Below are positions 1 to 7,733 of a stretch of DNA of 64,000 nt, in pieces. The stretch lies in NCBI GenBank assembly GCA_945868845.1, contig CAMBMS010000008.1:1-64000 (forward strand), read 5' to 3'. The stretch comes from Asaia bogorensis. Its GTDB lineage: Bacteria > Pseudomonadota > Alphaproteobacteria > Acetobacterales > Acetobacteraceae. How positions within the stretch are numbered: position 1 is the stretch's first letter; each line of letters starts with the position of its first letter. The notes below the pieces were generated by a model. That model was not told the DNA's origin and did no database searches. It saw only the letters and a program-made list of their open reading frames with translations. Position numbers and translations under genes: made by a program.

Positions 1-53
1 AAGTGAGGCTTGTACGGCCACGTGCCGTCGAAAGTCTCTTCTGCTGCAATCAT
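1..53 (-). CDS. Alpha/beta hydrolase, haloalkane dehalogenase-like (5' end only)
   Basis: Only the first 17 codons are inside the window; the gene runs off the left edge. The peptide contains TFDGTWPYKPH, which resembles the N-terminal lead-in of haloalkane-dehalogenase-like alpha/beta hydrolases (family usage TFDGT[WF]P[FY]xPHF, recalled and not searched). I chose the ATG at 53 because GAGGAA lies about 6 bases upstream; an in-frame GTG at 89 would add 12 residues. No catalytic residue is visible, so the family call rests on one short motif. Confidence 0.45.
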   Translation of the reverse strand, partial: MIAAEETFDGTWPYKPH

Positions 54-195
54 CAAGCGTTCCTCGATCTTGATCTGGGATTTATTCACATCTGTCGCGT
101 GTGGTTTCGGGGATAGTTATTTTAAACGGCTTTTTTCACTAAACGGCATCTATCCCGTAAGATCAAAAAATAGGAAGCTACTGAAAATGCAATAG

Positions 196-516
196 TTTTT
201 GACTGCGATGGTTCTCTGGGGCATCAGGGAATACGAGGAGACAAGTGATTCTGGAGTTTAAAGAAATATCGTGCATCATGCAAATTTGCGTCTTGCGACT
301 GGTTCCCTCCGCTACCCAATACGTCAAACGAACTGCGTTGATTAGTCCGCATACATGGCATTGATTTAAATCAACATTTTATTTTATGCTTGCGGACTTC
401 ATCGGTTTTGCCGGGGTGCTGGAACGGAGAGAACCGGCCGTGACACAGCCTGCCTGCGGTTGTAAACTAGTTCGTTCGGCGGCGGACGCGCCGACGGTTC
501 GATGGAATCCGCGCCG
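196..516. other. Intergenic region upstream of the racemase-family gene
   Basis: I see no credible gene here. The stretch is AT-richer than its surroundings up to about 400 and carries a perfect FNR/FixK-type palindrome at 361-374. It must contain the promoters for the leftward hydrolase gene and the rightward racemase gene. Short open frames between 379 and 583 on both strands have no recognisable features and look accidental. Confidence 0.5.
361..374. promoter_or_regulatory. Perfect FNR/FixK-type box (anaerobox)
   Basis: The 14-base sequence TTGATTTAAATCAA is a perfect palindrome and matches the FNR/FixK/Anr consensus TTGAT-N4-ATCAA at every fixed position. It lies 143 bases before the racemase ATG at 517. 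If it acted at the class II position near -41.5, transcription would start around 409-410. An A/T-rich stretch (cattttattttatgct, 375-390) lies downstream. Binding is inferred from the consensus only. Confidence 0.5.
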
Positions 517-1218
517 ATGGCAAATGACAAAATCCTCGGCGTGCTGGGCGGTATGGGCCCCTTGGCCAGCGCGCAATTTATGATCCGCCTAACCCTGCTC
601 ACCCCAGCGGAGCGCGACCAGGACCATATCCCCGCGATCCTCTGGTCCGACCCCCGGATCCCGGACCGCATGGCCGCAAAATTCGCAAACGGCGAGAGCC
701 CGCTGCCCTGGCTTCTGCGTGCCGTGCGCGGCCTCGAGCAAGCCGGCTGCGGCACCATCGTCATTCCCTGCAACACCGCCCATGGCTGGCACGACGAACT
801 CTGCGCTGCCACCGCCCTGCCAATTCCGCATATCGTCGATACGATAGCGCGGGATCTGCGCCGCCAGAACATCACCCACGGCACCATCGGCGTGATGGGC
901 ACTGAAGCCACGTTGCGCCTGCGCCTGTATCAGGATCGGTTGGAAGCCCTGGGCTATAGCTGCATCACGCCCGACCAGACCCAGATGGATCGCCAGATCA
1001 CGCCTGCCATCGCCTTGGTTAAAGCCAATCGCGTTGCCGCTTCCTACACCCCCGCGATGACCGTCGCTCGCGAACTGATGCGGCGCGGCGCCGCTGCCGT
1101 GGTCCTCGGTTGCACGGAACTGCCCCTTGCGGTGCAGGCGGGCCCGCCTGCTGATTTTCCTATGGCCGACAGCATCGATGCCTTGGCCCGCGCGGCCATC
1201 GCCTGGGCGCGGGAATAA
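517..1218 (+). CDS. Aspartate/glutamate racemase family protein
   Basis: A 233-residue cytosolic protein of the Asp/Glu/hydantoin racemase superfamily, which uses two cysteines as acid/base catalysts. It opens with the family signature ILGVLGGMGPLAS. Both cysteine motifs are present: PCNTAHGWHDEL near residue 85 and VLGCTELPL near residue 192. The start at 517 (MANDK) puts the signature close to the N-terminus as in relatives; an ATG at 502 would add five residues. The gene converges on tctA with 6 bases between the stops. Substrate is unknown; amino-acid racemase and arylmalonate or maleate-type chemistry are possible within this fold. Confidence 0.85.
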   Translation: MANDKILGVLGGMGPLASAQFMIRLTLLTPAERDQDHIPAILWSDPRIPDRMAAKFANGESPLPWLLRAVRGLEQAGCGTIVIPCNTAHGWHDELCAATALPIPHIVDTIARDLRRQNITHGTIGVMGTEATLRLRLYQDRLEALGYSCITPDQTQMDRQITPAIALVKANRVAASYTPAMTVARELMRRGAAAVVLGCTELPLAVQAGPPADFPMADSIDALARAAIAWARE

Positions 1219-1224
1219 GTCCGC

Positions 1225-2730
1225 TTACCCCTCCTCGGTTGCCATCCGCTTGCGCTGAGCGTTCAGCATTGGCAGTAGCGGTGAAAGCAGCAGCAGCCCA
1301 GCAAGGATCAGGCAGGTGGCGGAGATCGGGCGTTCAATGAAAAAAATGAAATCGCCCCGGCTCAGGATCAGCGCCTTGCGCAAATTGTTCTCCAGCATCG
1401 GCCCCAGTACGAAGGCCAACACCAGCGGCGCCGGCTCATAGCCATATTTCTTCATCAGCCAGCCTAGAACGCCGAAGAACAGCATCAGGTAGACGTCGAA
1501 GATCTGGTTGGAGACGGAATAGGCACCGATTAGGCAGAATAGCAGGATCATCGGAAACAGGATCTTGTAGGGCACCTTCAGTAACCGCACCCACATGCCG
1601 ATCAACGGCATGTTCAGTACCAGTAGCATGGCGTTGCCGATATACATGCTGGCAACGACACCCCAGAACAGATCGGGCTTCTGCACCATCAGCAACGGCC
1701 CCGGCTGCACGCCATGCACGATGAAGGCACCCAGCAAGAGTGCCATCACCACGTTGGGGGGAATCCCGAGCGTAAGCAGCGGTATGAACCCGCCCCCGGC
1801 GGCCGCGTTGTTGGCGGTCTCCGGCCCCGCCACGCCCTCGATCGCGCCTTTGCCGAAGCGCTCCGGGGTTTTTGAGATGCGCTTTTCCAGTGCGTAGGAA
1901 AGGAAGGAGGAAATAACAGCGCCCCCACCCGGCAGGATGCCCAGGAAGAACCCCAGCACCGTGCCACGCGCGATCGGCCCGGCGCTGCGTTGCCAGTCTT
2001 CCTTCGTCGGCATGAGGCCCGTCACGTTGGCCTGGAACACCTGCCGGTTCAATTTCTGCTCGATGTTGTTCAGAATCTCGGCGATACCGAACAGCCCCAT
2101 GACGATCGGCACCAGGCCCAGCCCATCCAGCAATTGCAACTGGTCATAGGTCATGCGCGGCAGAGCAGTGATGGAGTCGATCCCCACCAGCCCCAGCACG
2201 ATGCCCAGGCAGGCCATGATCAGCGCCTTGATCACCGAGCCCTGGCTCAGCCACACAAGGATGGTCAGGCCGAGGACCATCAGGGAGAAATACTCCGCCG
2301 GGCCAAATTTCACCGCGAAGGCGGCCATGGGCGCGGCCAGGAACATAAGCCCGACAATCGCAGCGGTGCCCGCGATGAAGGATCCGATCGCCGCTATCCC
2401 GAGCGCCGGCCCGGCGCGACCCTGGCGCGCCATCTGGTAACCATCTAGGCAGGTGATCACGCTCGCCGCCTCGCCGGGGATATTTACCAGGATAGAGGTG
2501 GTGGAGCCGCCATACATCGAACCATAATAGATCCCGGCCAGCATGATGATGCCGGCCTCTGGCGTAATATTGAAGGTGATCGGCAGCAACAAGGACATCG
2601 CCGCCACCGGCCCGATACCGGGTAGCACGCCGATTAGGGTACCGATAAACACGCCAAGGAAGCAGAACATCAGATTGGCCGGTTGTAAGGCGACGCTGAA
2701 TCCAAGCCCGAGGCTGGAAAGAATATCCAT
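1225..2730 (-). CDS. tctA: Tripartite tricarboxylate transporter, large permease TctA
   Basis: A 501-residue integral membrane protein, the large (about 12-helix) subunit of the TTT family of receptor-dependent secondary transporters for di- and tricarboxylates and related acids. It has the TctA landmarks GVLPGIGPVAAMSLLLPIT near residue 36, YYGSMYGGSTTSIL near 68 and a second PGGGA motif (FFLGILPGGGAVISSF) near 260. Length is normal for the family. It follows tctB with a 3-base gap, so the two are co-transcribed. The substrate is set by the soluble receptor (tctC) and cannot be read from this subunit. Confidence 0.95.
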   Translation of the reverse strand: MDILSSLGLGFSVALQPANLMFCFLGVFIGTLIGVLPGIGPVAAMSLLLPITFNITPEAGIIMLAGIYYGSMYGGSTTSILVNIPGEAASVITCLDGYQMARQGRAGPALGIAAIGSFIAGTAAIVGLMFLAAPMAAFAVKFGPAEYFSLMVLGLTILVWLSQGSVIKALIMACLGIVLGLVGIDSITALPRMTYDQLQLLDGLGLVPIVMGLFGIAEILNNIEQKLNRQVFQANVTGLMPTKEDWQRSAGPIARGTVLGFFLGILPGGGAVISSFLSYALEKRISKTPERFGKGAIEGVAGPETANNAAAGGGFIPLLTLGIPPNVVMALLLGAFIVHGVQPGPLLMVQKPDLFWGVVASMYIGNAMLLVLNMPLIGMWVRLLKVPYKILFPMILLFCLIGAYSVSNQIFDVYLMLFFGVLGWLMKKYGYEPAPLVLAFVLGPMLENNLRKALILSRGDFIFFIERPISATCLILAGLLLLSPLLPMLNAQRKRMATEEG

Positions 2731-2733
2731 AGC

Positions 2734-3204
2734 TCAATCCACCCACAGGCTGCCGGCAGGCATTTGCGTGCCCAGCCAGTAAACGAACACCGCCCAGGCT
2801 GCCAAGGTGGTCAGCGCCGAACCAATCAGGGCAACGCGCCAGCTTTGCGGCTCCACGGTCTTGAACAGTACCAGCAGAAGGACGGCGGTGGAGAGGATGA
2901 AGCCAAGCAGGTCCAGCACCGCCGCGTAAGCCACCAGAAGGGCCGTCACATAGAGCACCTTGCCCCAGCGAATATCGGCGAACACGCTGCCCAAGTTCGC
3001 TTTGTCCGCGCCCGACAACAGGCTCTGCACAAGCTGTATGCAGGCGAGGCCACCCATGATCAGTCCGGTCCAGAATTGGATATAGCCGGACCCAGGATTG
3101 GAGGGGTGGCCCAGGCCCATCTCCTGGCCCTCGAAGGCGATATAGGCGGCCAGCGCCAGCCCCAGCAACGCGGTGGCCGTATCCGCACGTAGCCGCGATG
3201 CCAT
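2734..3204 (-). CDS. tctB: Tripartite tricarboxylate transporter, small permease TctB
   Basis: A 156-residue membrane protein with four hydrophobic stretches, matching the small TctB subunit. It has the typical HPSNPGSGYIQFW segment before the second helix. I placed the start at 3204 (MASRLRAD) because AAGGGGAA sits six bases upstream; ATGs at 3210 and 3261 are in frame. It is first in the leftward tctB-tctA unit and diverges from the tctC pair. TctA and TctB form the membrane complex that the periplasmic receptors dock to. Confidence 0.9.
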   Translation of the reverse strand: MASRLRADTATALLGLALAAYIAFEGQEMGLGHPSNPGSGYIQFWTGLIMGGLACIQLVQSLLSGADKANLGSVFADIRWGKVLYVTALLVAYAAVLDLLGFILSTAVLLLVLFKTVEPQSWRVALIGSALTTLAAWAVFVYWLGTQMPAGSLWVD

Positions 3205-3261
3205 GCGCATTTCCCCTTGTCGTTCGTTCACGGAAGCCCCGTTAGAAGTCGGCAGTAGCAT

Positions 3262-3413
3262 GCGCTGGGGGGCGACTCAATTTTTCACCTACCGGCCACA
3301 TGGGCCAATAATGATTGACGCTGCCCCACCGGCCTTGCGAAGGTAGCCGCTAACGTAGCGGCTAATGTAGCGGCCATACAACTAACTGCCGAAGATCATA
3401 GGGAGACGACTTC
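3262..3413. promoter_or_regulatory. Divergent promoter region tctBA / tctC
   Basis: This 152-base region separates the leftward tctBA genes from the rightward tctC genes and must hold promoters for both. Its right half carries a palindrome and a short tandem repeat (see 3345-3363). No regulator gene is next to it in the window. I could not identify convincing -35/-10 pairs. Confidence 0.5.
3345..3363. promoter_or_regulatory. Perfect inverted repeat, candidate operator
   Basis: AGCCGCTA-ACG-TAGCGGCT has 8-base arms that pair perfectly around a 3-base centre. The half-site recurs once more just downstream (GTAGCGGC at about 3367-3374), so GTAGC[CG]G is repeated three times at 12-base spacing. 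The site lies 51 bases before the tctC start. Size and symmetry suit a dimeric repressor of the GntR or IclR kind, but no protein can be assigned. It could instead be a transcript hairpin. Confidence 0.4.
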
Positions 3414-4391
3414 ATGCCCCGACGCGTCGGTGCCGCGCTGGCCATCACTGTTCTAGCCACACTGGCGGGCCTGTTGGCCACTGGCTCCGCGCGGGCGCAG
3501 AATTTCCCCACCAAGCCGGTGACTTTGGTGGTTCCCTGGCCCGCCGGCGGGCCGACCGACCGGCATCTGCGCCTGCTCGCCGAAATTGCCGGCAAGCATC
3601 TTGGCCAGCAGGTCATTGTGGACAACAAGCCCGGCGCCACCGGCACGCTGGGCGGGGCGTTGATGGCCGCCAATGCCAAGCCGGACGGCTATACGGTGGC
3701 GCAGCTGCCGCTAACTATCTTTCGCTTGCCCTATATGCAGAAAACCAGCTGGGATCCGGTGAAGGATTTCACCTTCGTCGTTCACCTGACGGGCTACACG
3801 TTAGGCGTCACCTCGCACGCCGATAACCCCTGGAAGACCTGGAAGGAATTCATCGACTACGCCAAGGCCAATCCGAACAAGATTCGCTACGCGACCTCCG
3901 GCGCCTCCTCCACGCCGCATATCACCATGGAGCAGATCGCTCTCAAGCTCGGCATCAAATGGACGCATGTGCCCTTCAAGGGCGATGCAGAGAATGGCGC
4001 AGCGCTACTTGGTCGGCACGTGGAGGTGGTGGGCACCGGCACCGGCCTCGCCGGGCTGATCGATGCCGGGCAGGCCCGGATGCTGGCAGTGTGGACGGAA
4101 AAGCGCTCCCCGCGTTTCCCAGATTCGCCGACCTTGCTGGAAAGTGGCCTAGATATCGTGTCTGCCTCGCCCTATGGCATTGCCGGACCGAAGGGAATGG
4201 ACTCGAAGATCGTGAAGATTTTGCACGATGCGTTTGAGAAGGCACTGAAGGATCCAGCGCACCTGAAGATGCTGGACGACCTGTCGCAGCCGGTGATGTA
4301 CATGAACAGCGCCAACTATGCGAAATACGCCATGCAGCAGATCAAGGAGCAGCAGGAGATGATCGCTATGCTGGGTCTGGGGCAGAAATAA
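3414..4391 (+). CDS. tctC: Bug-family tricarboxylate-binding receptor TctC (first copy)
   Basis: A 325-residue periplasmic solute receptor of the Bug (TctC) family. A Sec signal peptide with a hydrophobic core ends in ARA near residue 28, followed by QNFPTKPVTLVVPWPAGG, the family's first ligand-loop motif. Further landmarks are DNKPGATGTLGG (about residue 68) and PDGYTVAQLP (about 93). It starts divergently from tctBA, so it probably feeds that permease. The next gene is a close tandem paralogue. Bug receptors bind carboxylates or related anions; the ligand cannot be told from sequence. Confidence 0.92.
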   Translation: MPRRVGAALAITVLATLAGLLATGSARAQNFPTKPVTLVVPWPAGGPTDRHLRLLAEIAGKHLGQQVIVDNKPGATGTLGGALMAANAKPDGYTVAQLPLTIFRLPYMQKTSWDPVKDFTFVVHLTGYTLGVTSHADNPWKTWKEFIDYAKANPNKIRYATSGASSTPHITMEQIALKLGIKWTHVPFKGDAENGAALLGRHVEVVGTGTGLAGLIDAGQARMLAVWTEKRSPRFPDSPTLLESGLDIVSASPYGIAGPKGMDSKIVKILHDAFEKALKDPAHLKMLDDLSQPVMYMNSANYAKYAMQQIKEQQEMIAMLGLGQK

Positions 4392-4456
4392 TCCCGCCTT
4401 TGGGAACCCTGGCATGGGATACGACCATCGAGCAGTTGCGTGCCACAGGGGGAACG

Positions 4457-5431
4457 ATGCAGATGAGCAAACGTGGATTGCCATTTCTTGCCGCGGCGGT
4501 CGCCGCCATCTTGGCTCTGCCAGGCGTGCCGGCGAAGGCGCAGAACTTCCCCACCAAGCCTGTGACTCTGGTGGTGCCCTGGCCCGCCGGCGGTGCGACG
4601 GACCGGCATCTGCGCGTGCTCGCCGATATCGCCAGCAAGCATCTGGGCCAGCCGATCGTTGTCGATAACAAGCCTGGTGCGTCCGGTACGCTGGGCCCGG
4701 CCACCGTCGCCACCGCCAAGCCGGATGGCTACACAATTGTTCAGTTGCCGATCACGGTGTTCCGACTGCCCTACATGCAGAAGGTTTCCTTCGATCCAAA
4801 GAAAGATTTTAGCTTCATCGTCAATCTGACGGGCTACACCTTTGGCACGGCGGTGATGGCCACGTCGCCGTGGAATACGTGGAAGGAATTCCTTGCCTAC
4901 GCCAAGGAAAATCCTGGCAAGATCCGCTATGGCTCGCCCGGCGCCGGCACCACCCTGCACATCACCATGGAACAGATCGCCAAGCAGATGGGCATCCAAT
5001 GGACGCAGGTGCCCTTCCGGGGCGAGGCGGAGGCGACCGCCGCGTTGCTCGGCGATCATGTGGAGGCAGTGGCGCTGGGCGCCGGCCTCGGCCCGCTGGT
5101 GGATGCCGGCAAGGTGCGCATGCTGGTGGTGTGGACGGAAACCCGCTCGCCGCGCTTCCCCGATTCACCGACCTTGGTGGAAGAAGGCCATAAGCTCGTC
5201 TCCGCCTCGCCCTATGGCCTCGCTGGGCCGAGAGGCATGGACCCGAAGGTGGTGAAGATCCTGCATGACGCGTTCCAAAAATCACTTGGCGACCCGGCCC
5301 ATACGAAGACGCTAAACGATCTGTCGCAGCAGATGATGTACCGCAATAGCGCCGACTACTCGAGATTCGCCATGGAGCTGATCGAGGAACAGCAGAAAAT
5401 CATCAAAGACCTCGGCCTCGGCCAGAAATAA
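4457..5431 (+). CDS. tctC: Bug-family tricarboxylate-binding receptor TctC (tandem paralogue)
   Basis: A 324-residue Bug-family receptor that closely resembles the gene just upstream; both share QNFPTKPVTLVVPWPAGG, the YMQK segment and LGLGQK at the C-terminus, so this is a tandem duplication. The start at 4457 (MQMSKRG) places a normal signal peptide at the N-terminus, cleaved near AKA-Q. The frame stays open to 4400, but those residues precede the signal peptide and do not look exported. It lies 65 bases after copy one, probably in the same transcript. Two receptors may widen substrate range for one TctAB permease. Confidence 0.92.
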   Translation: MQMSKRGLPFLAAAVAAILALPGVPAKAQNFPTKPVTLVVPWPAGGATDRHLRVLADIASKHLGQPIVVDNKPGASGTLGPATVATAKPDGYTIVQLPITVFRLPYMQKVSFDPKKDFSFIVNLTGYTFGTAVMATSPWNTWKEFLAYAKENPGKIRYGSPGAGTTLHITMEQIAKQMGIQWTQVPFRGEAEATAALLGDHVEAVALGAGLGPLVDAGKVRMLVVWTETRSPRFPDSPTLVEEGHKLVSASPYGLAGPRGMDPKVVKILHDAFQKSLGDPAHTKTLNDLSQQMMYRNSADYSRFAMELIEEQQKIIKDLGLGQK

Positions 5432-5440
5432 CCAGCCGGG

Positions 5441-6173
5441 ATGAATCGCCGCGTCGCGTTAATCAAGGCGTGCGCCGCCGTCATCGGGACCACAATCGAA
5501 AGCGACGGCCCTATCATCGTCATGTTACCCTTGCTCGGTGGCGATGGTTATGAGGATTTCGATTAAGTCGCGGTGCGCCTAGCCGCAGCGAGTTATCGAT
5601 TGCTGCGCCCGCAGCTGCGTAGCATCGGTGGTTCAATAGGCCCGGTGGAGAATGTGAGCTTGAACGACCTTGCGACCGATATCGCGGCCGTGATCGCTGA
5701 CAAGGGGCAGGGCAAAGCGATGGTGCTCGGCCACTAAGTTGCGCGCATGACGACGGTGGCTTTTCCCGCTTCCGTGCGCGGCGTGGTGCTCGCAGCGGTG
5801 TCCACCGGCACCAACCGGCCGGAGATTGCCGCCGCGCCGCTCTGCGCCTCGCCTTCTTCTAGGCCAGGCATGATGAAAATTCCTGGCTACATGGCAGGTT
5901 TCGTGCAACCCAGCCCATATAGATCGATTACCGAGAAAAGCAGGGCGTGCAACGGTTGGATTGGTAGCAACCTGGCGCCGAGCACTTCCTGGAATTGATC
6001 CCCGAAGGCGACCCGTTCAAATCCCCCGCGCAATGGGGTTAGATGTATCCCGAATTTTCCGGTCGAGTGTCACCACGATCACCATCGTGGATGCCAGCCA
6101 CGCGCTGTTTCCCGAACATACGGAAGCTGTCGCCACCGCCATCCTGTACTGGATCGGCTCCCTGCCGCCTTGA
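5441..6173 (+). pseudogene. Broken alpha/beta-fold hydrolase gene
   Basis: Reading from ATG 5441 gives a decayed alpha/beta hydrolase: IIVMLPLLGGDGYEDFD, then TAA at 5564-5566, then RSIGGSIGPVENVSLNDLA and AMVLGH followed by TAA at 5736-5738, exactly where the nucleophile-elbow region (GHxxG) should be. The same frame ends at TGA 5997-5999. The family C-terminus, VDASHALFPEHTEAVATAI, continues in another frame to the stop at 6173. There are thus at least two in-frame stops plus a frameshift. It abuts the 3' end of the leftward acyl-CoA ligase gene with no gap. Confidence 0.8.
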
Positions 6174-7730
6174 TTACAGTCCCGCCAGCACCCATTTCTC
6201 TACTTCGTGGCGCTGGATCTTTCCCGTGGTGGAGCGCGGCAAATCCTCGGCGCGAATGAACCGGATTTCTTTCGGCCGCTTATATCCTGCTAGCTCCGCC
6301 CGGCAGCGCGCCAATAAATCTTCCGCCGTTACGCTCCCGTCGCGCCGGGCGATAAACGCCACGGGAACCTCGCCCCATTGCGCATCAGCGCGCCGCACCA
6401 CCACCGCATCAGCCACTCGTGGATCGGCCAGCAACACGCGTTCGATCTCTGCCGGATAAATATTCTCACCACCGGACTTGATCATATATTTCACCCGATC
6501 GACGAAATCTACCGTTCCATCGCCGTTGCGCCGACAGACATCACCGAGATGAAACCATCCGCCGCGAAAATCCCGTGTATTGGTCTCCGGTGCATTCCAG
6601 TATCCGCTGAACAAGGTCGGGCCACGCACGACCACTTCTCCCGGCTCCCCTTCGGCCACGTCATTATCGTCGGGATCCACCAATCGAAAATGGCAGCTAC
6701 GCGACGGAGTTTTGGAAAACCGCTTCGGCACCACCCCGGGTACTAAACGACCGGCGGAAAATGGCGGCAGACCAGTTTCGGTGGATCCGAACGTGTTCGC
6801 ATATGGCGTGCGCAAAAGAGCAGTAACCTCCGCGATTTGATGCGGCGGCACCAGATCCGCCATCGCCCCTACCAACTTAATCGGCGCCGGCACGATCGGC
6901 TGCCGCCGATGGAGGGCAGAAATCATATCGGCGATCATCCCCGGCATCAGTACCAGCCACCATTGCGGCACCCGCGCTATCGCATCGATGATCCGATCCA
7001 CATCGTAGCCCGGCACTACTACCACCGTGCCGCCCAGGCACAGGACGCTGATCGATTGTTCGGCTGAGGCCATGTGATACATCGGCGCCCAGGCAACAAA
7101 ATTATCCCCCGCCACCAAATCGAAATCGACGCACGCTGAAAAGCACCGCGCCACCTGCGCTCGATGGCTGATCAACGCTCCTTTGGGCAACCCCGTGGTG
7201 CCGCTGGTATAAAGGATCATCAATCCGTCCTCGGTCTCCACCGGCACATACGGCTCGACACTGGACGCAAAGGTCAGTCGCTCCTCGTAATCCTCCCCAA
7301 TGGCAATGACCGCGTCCGTGGAAACTTTTAAACGGGCTATTGTTGCCGCATAACCCGGCGCTACCAGAATGGCCTTTGGTGTCACTAGATCGATGCAATG
7401 GTGCAGTTCCAAATCGGATAACCGGCAGTTCAGCGCCGCGACAATGGCGCCGATCTTGCCCGCGGCGAAAAGTAACTCCAGATATTCGAGCCGATTTTCC
7501 GACAGGATCGCCACCCGATCCCCCCGCCCTATCTCCAGCCCCAGCAGCACATGTGCCAGCCGGTTCACCCGCGCATTGAACTCGGCGAAACTCAGCTGGC
7601 GCGCGGCATCCTCGACCGCTGGATGGTCGGGGCGCAGCCGCGCCTGCAGGCACAGCATATCCCCGACCACCATGCCCCCCGCCTGGCCTGCCAGCGCATC
7701 GTTAAGCCCGTCGCGCCCATGCGTGCGCAT
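6174..7730 (-). CDS. Acyl-CoA synthetase, AMP-forming (class I adenylate-forming enzyme)
   Basis: A 518-residue soluble enzyme that activates a carboxylic acid as an acyl-adenylate and then as the CoA thioester. The P-loop ILYTSGTTGLPKGALIS lies near residue 172, the A5-type motif NTFGSTETG near 310, and the C-terminal hinge and catalytic lysine region as GGENIYPAEIERVL near 435 and RSTTGKIQRHEV near 502. The ATG at 7730 is 3 bases beyond the stop of the upstream deacylase gene, so they form one unit. Together they could release an acid from an acyl-amide and activate it. The acid is not identifiable. Confidence 0.9.
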   Translation of the reverse strand: MRTHGRDGLNDALAGQAGGMVVGDMLCLQARLRPDHPAVEDAARQLSFAEFNARVNRLAHVLLGLEIGRGDRVAILSENRLEYLELLFAAGKIGAIVAALNCRLSDLELHHCIDLVTPKAILVAPGYAATIARLKVSTDAVIAIGEDYEERLTFASSVEPYVPVETEDGLMILYTSGTTGLPKGALISHRAQVARCFSACVDFDLVAGDNFVAWAPMYHMASAEQSISVLCLGGTVVVVPGYDVDRIIDAIARVPQWWLVLMPGMIADMISALHRRQPIVPAPIKLVGAMADLVPPHQIAEVTALLRTPYANTFGSTETGLPPFSAGRLVPGVVPKRFSKTPSRSCHFRLVDPDDNDVAEGEPGEVVVRGPTLFSGYWNAPETNTRDFRGGWFHLGDVCRRNGDGTVDFVDRVKYMIKSGGENIYPAEIERVLLADPRVADAVVVRRADAQWGEVPVAFIARRDGSVTAEDLLARCRAELAGYKRPKEIRFIRAEDLPRSTTGKIQRHEVEKWVLAGL

Positions 7731-7733
7731 CGT

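Noticed and set aside
10-195. 61-codon + strand frame at the left edge
   Set aside because: The opposite strand shows a better explanation (hydrolase 5' end); the frame has no recognisable features.
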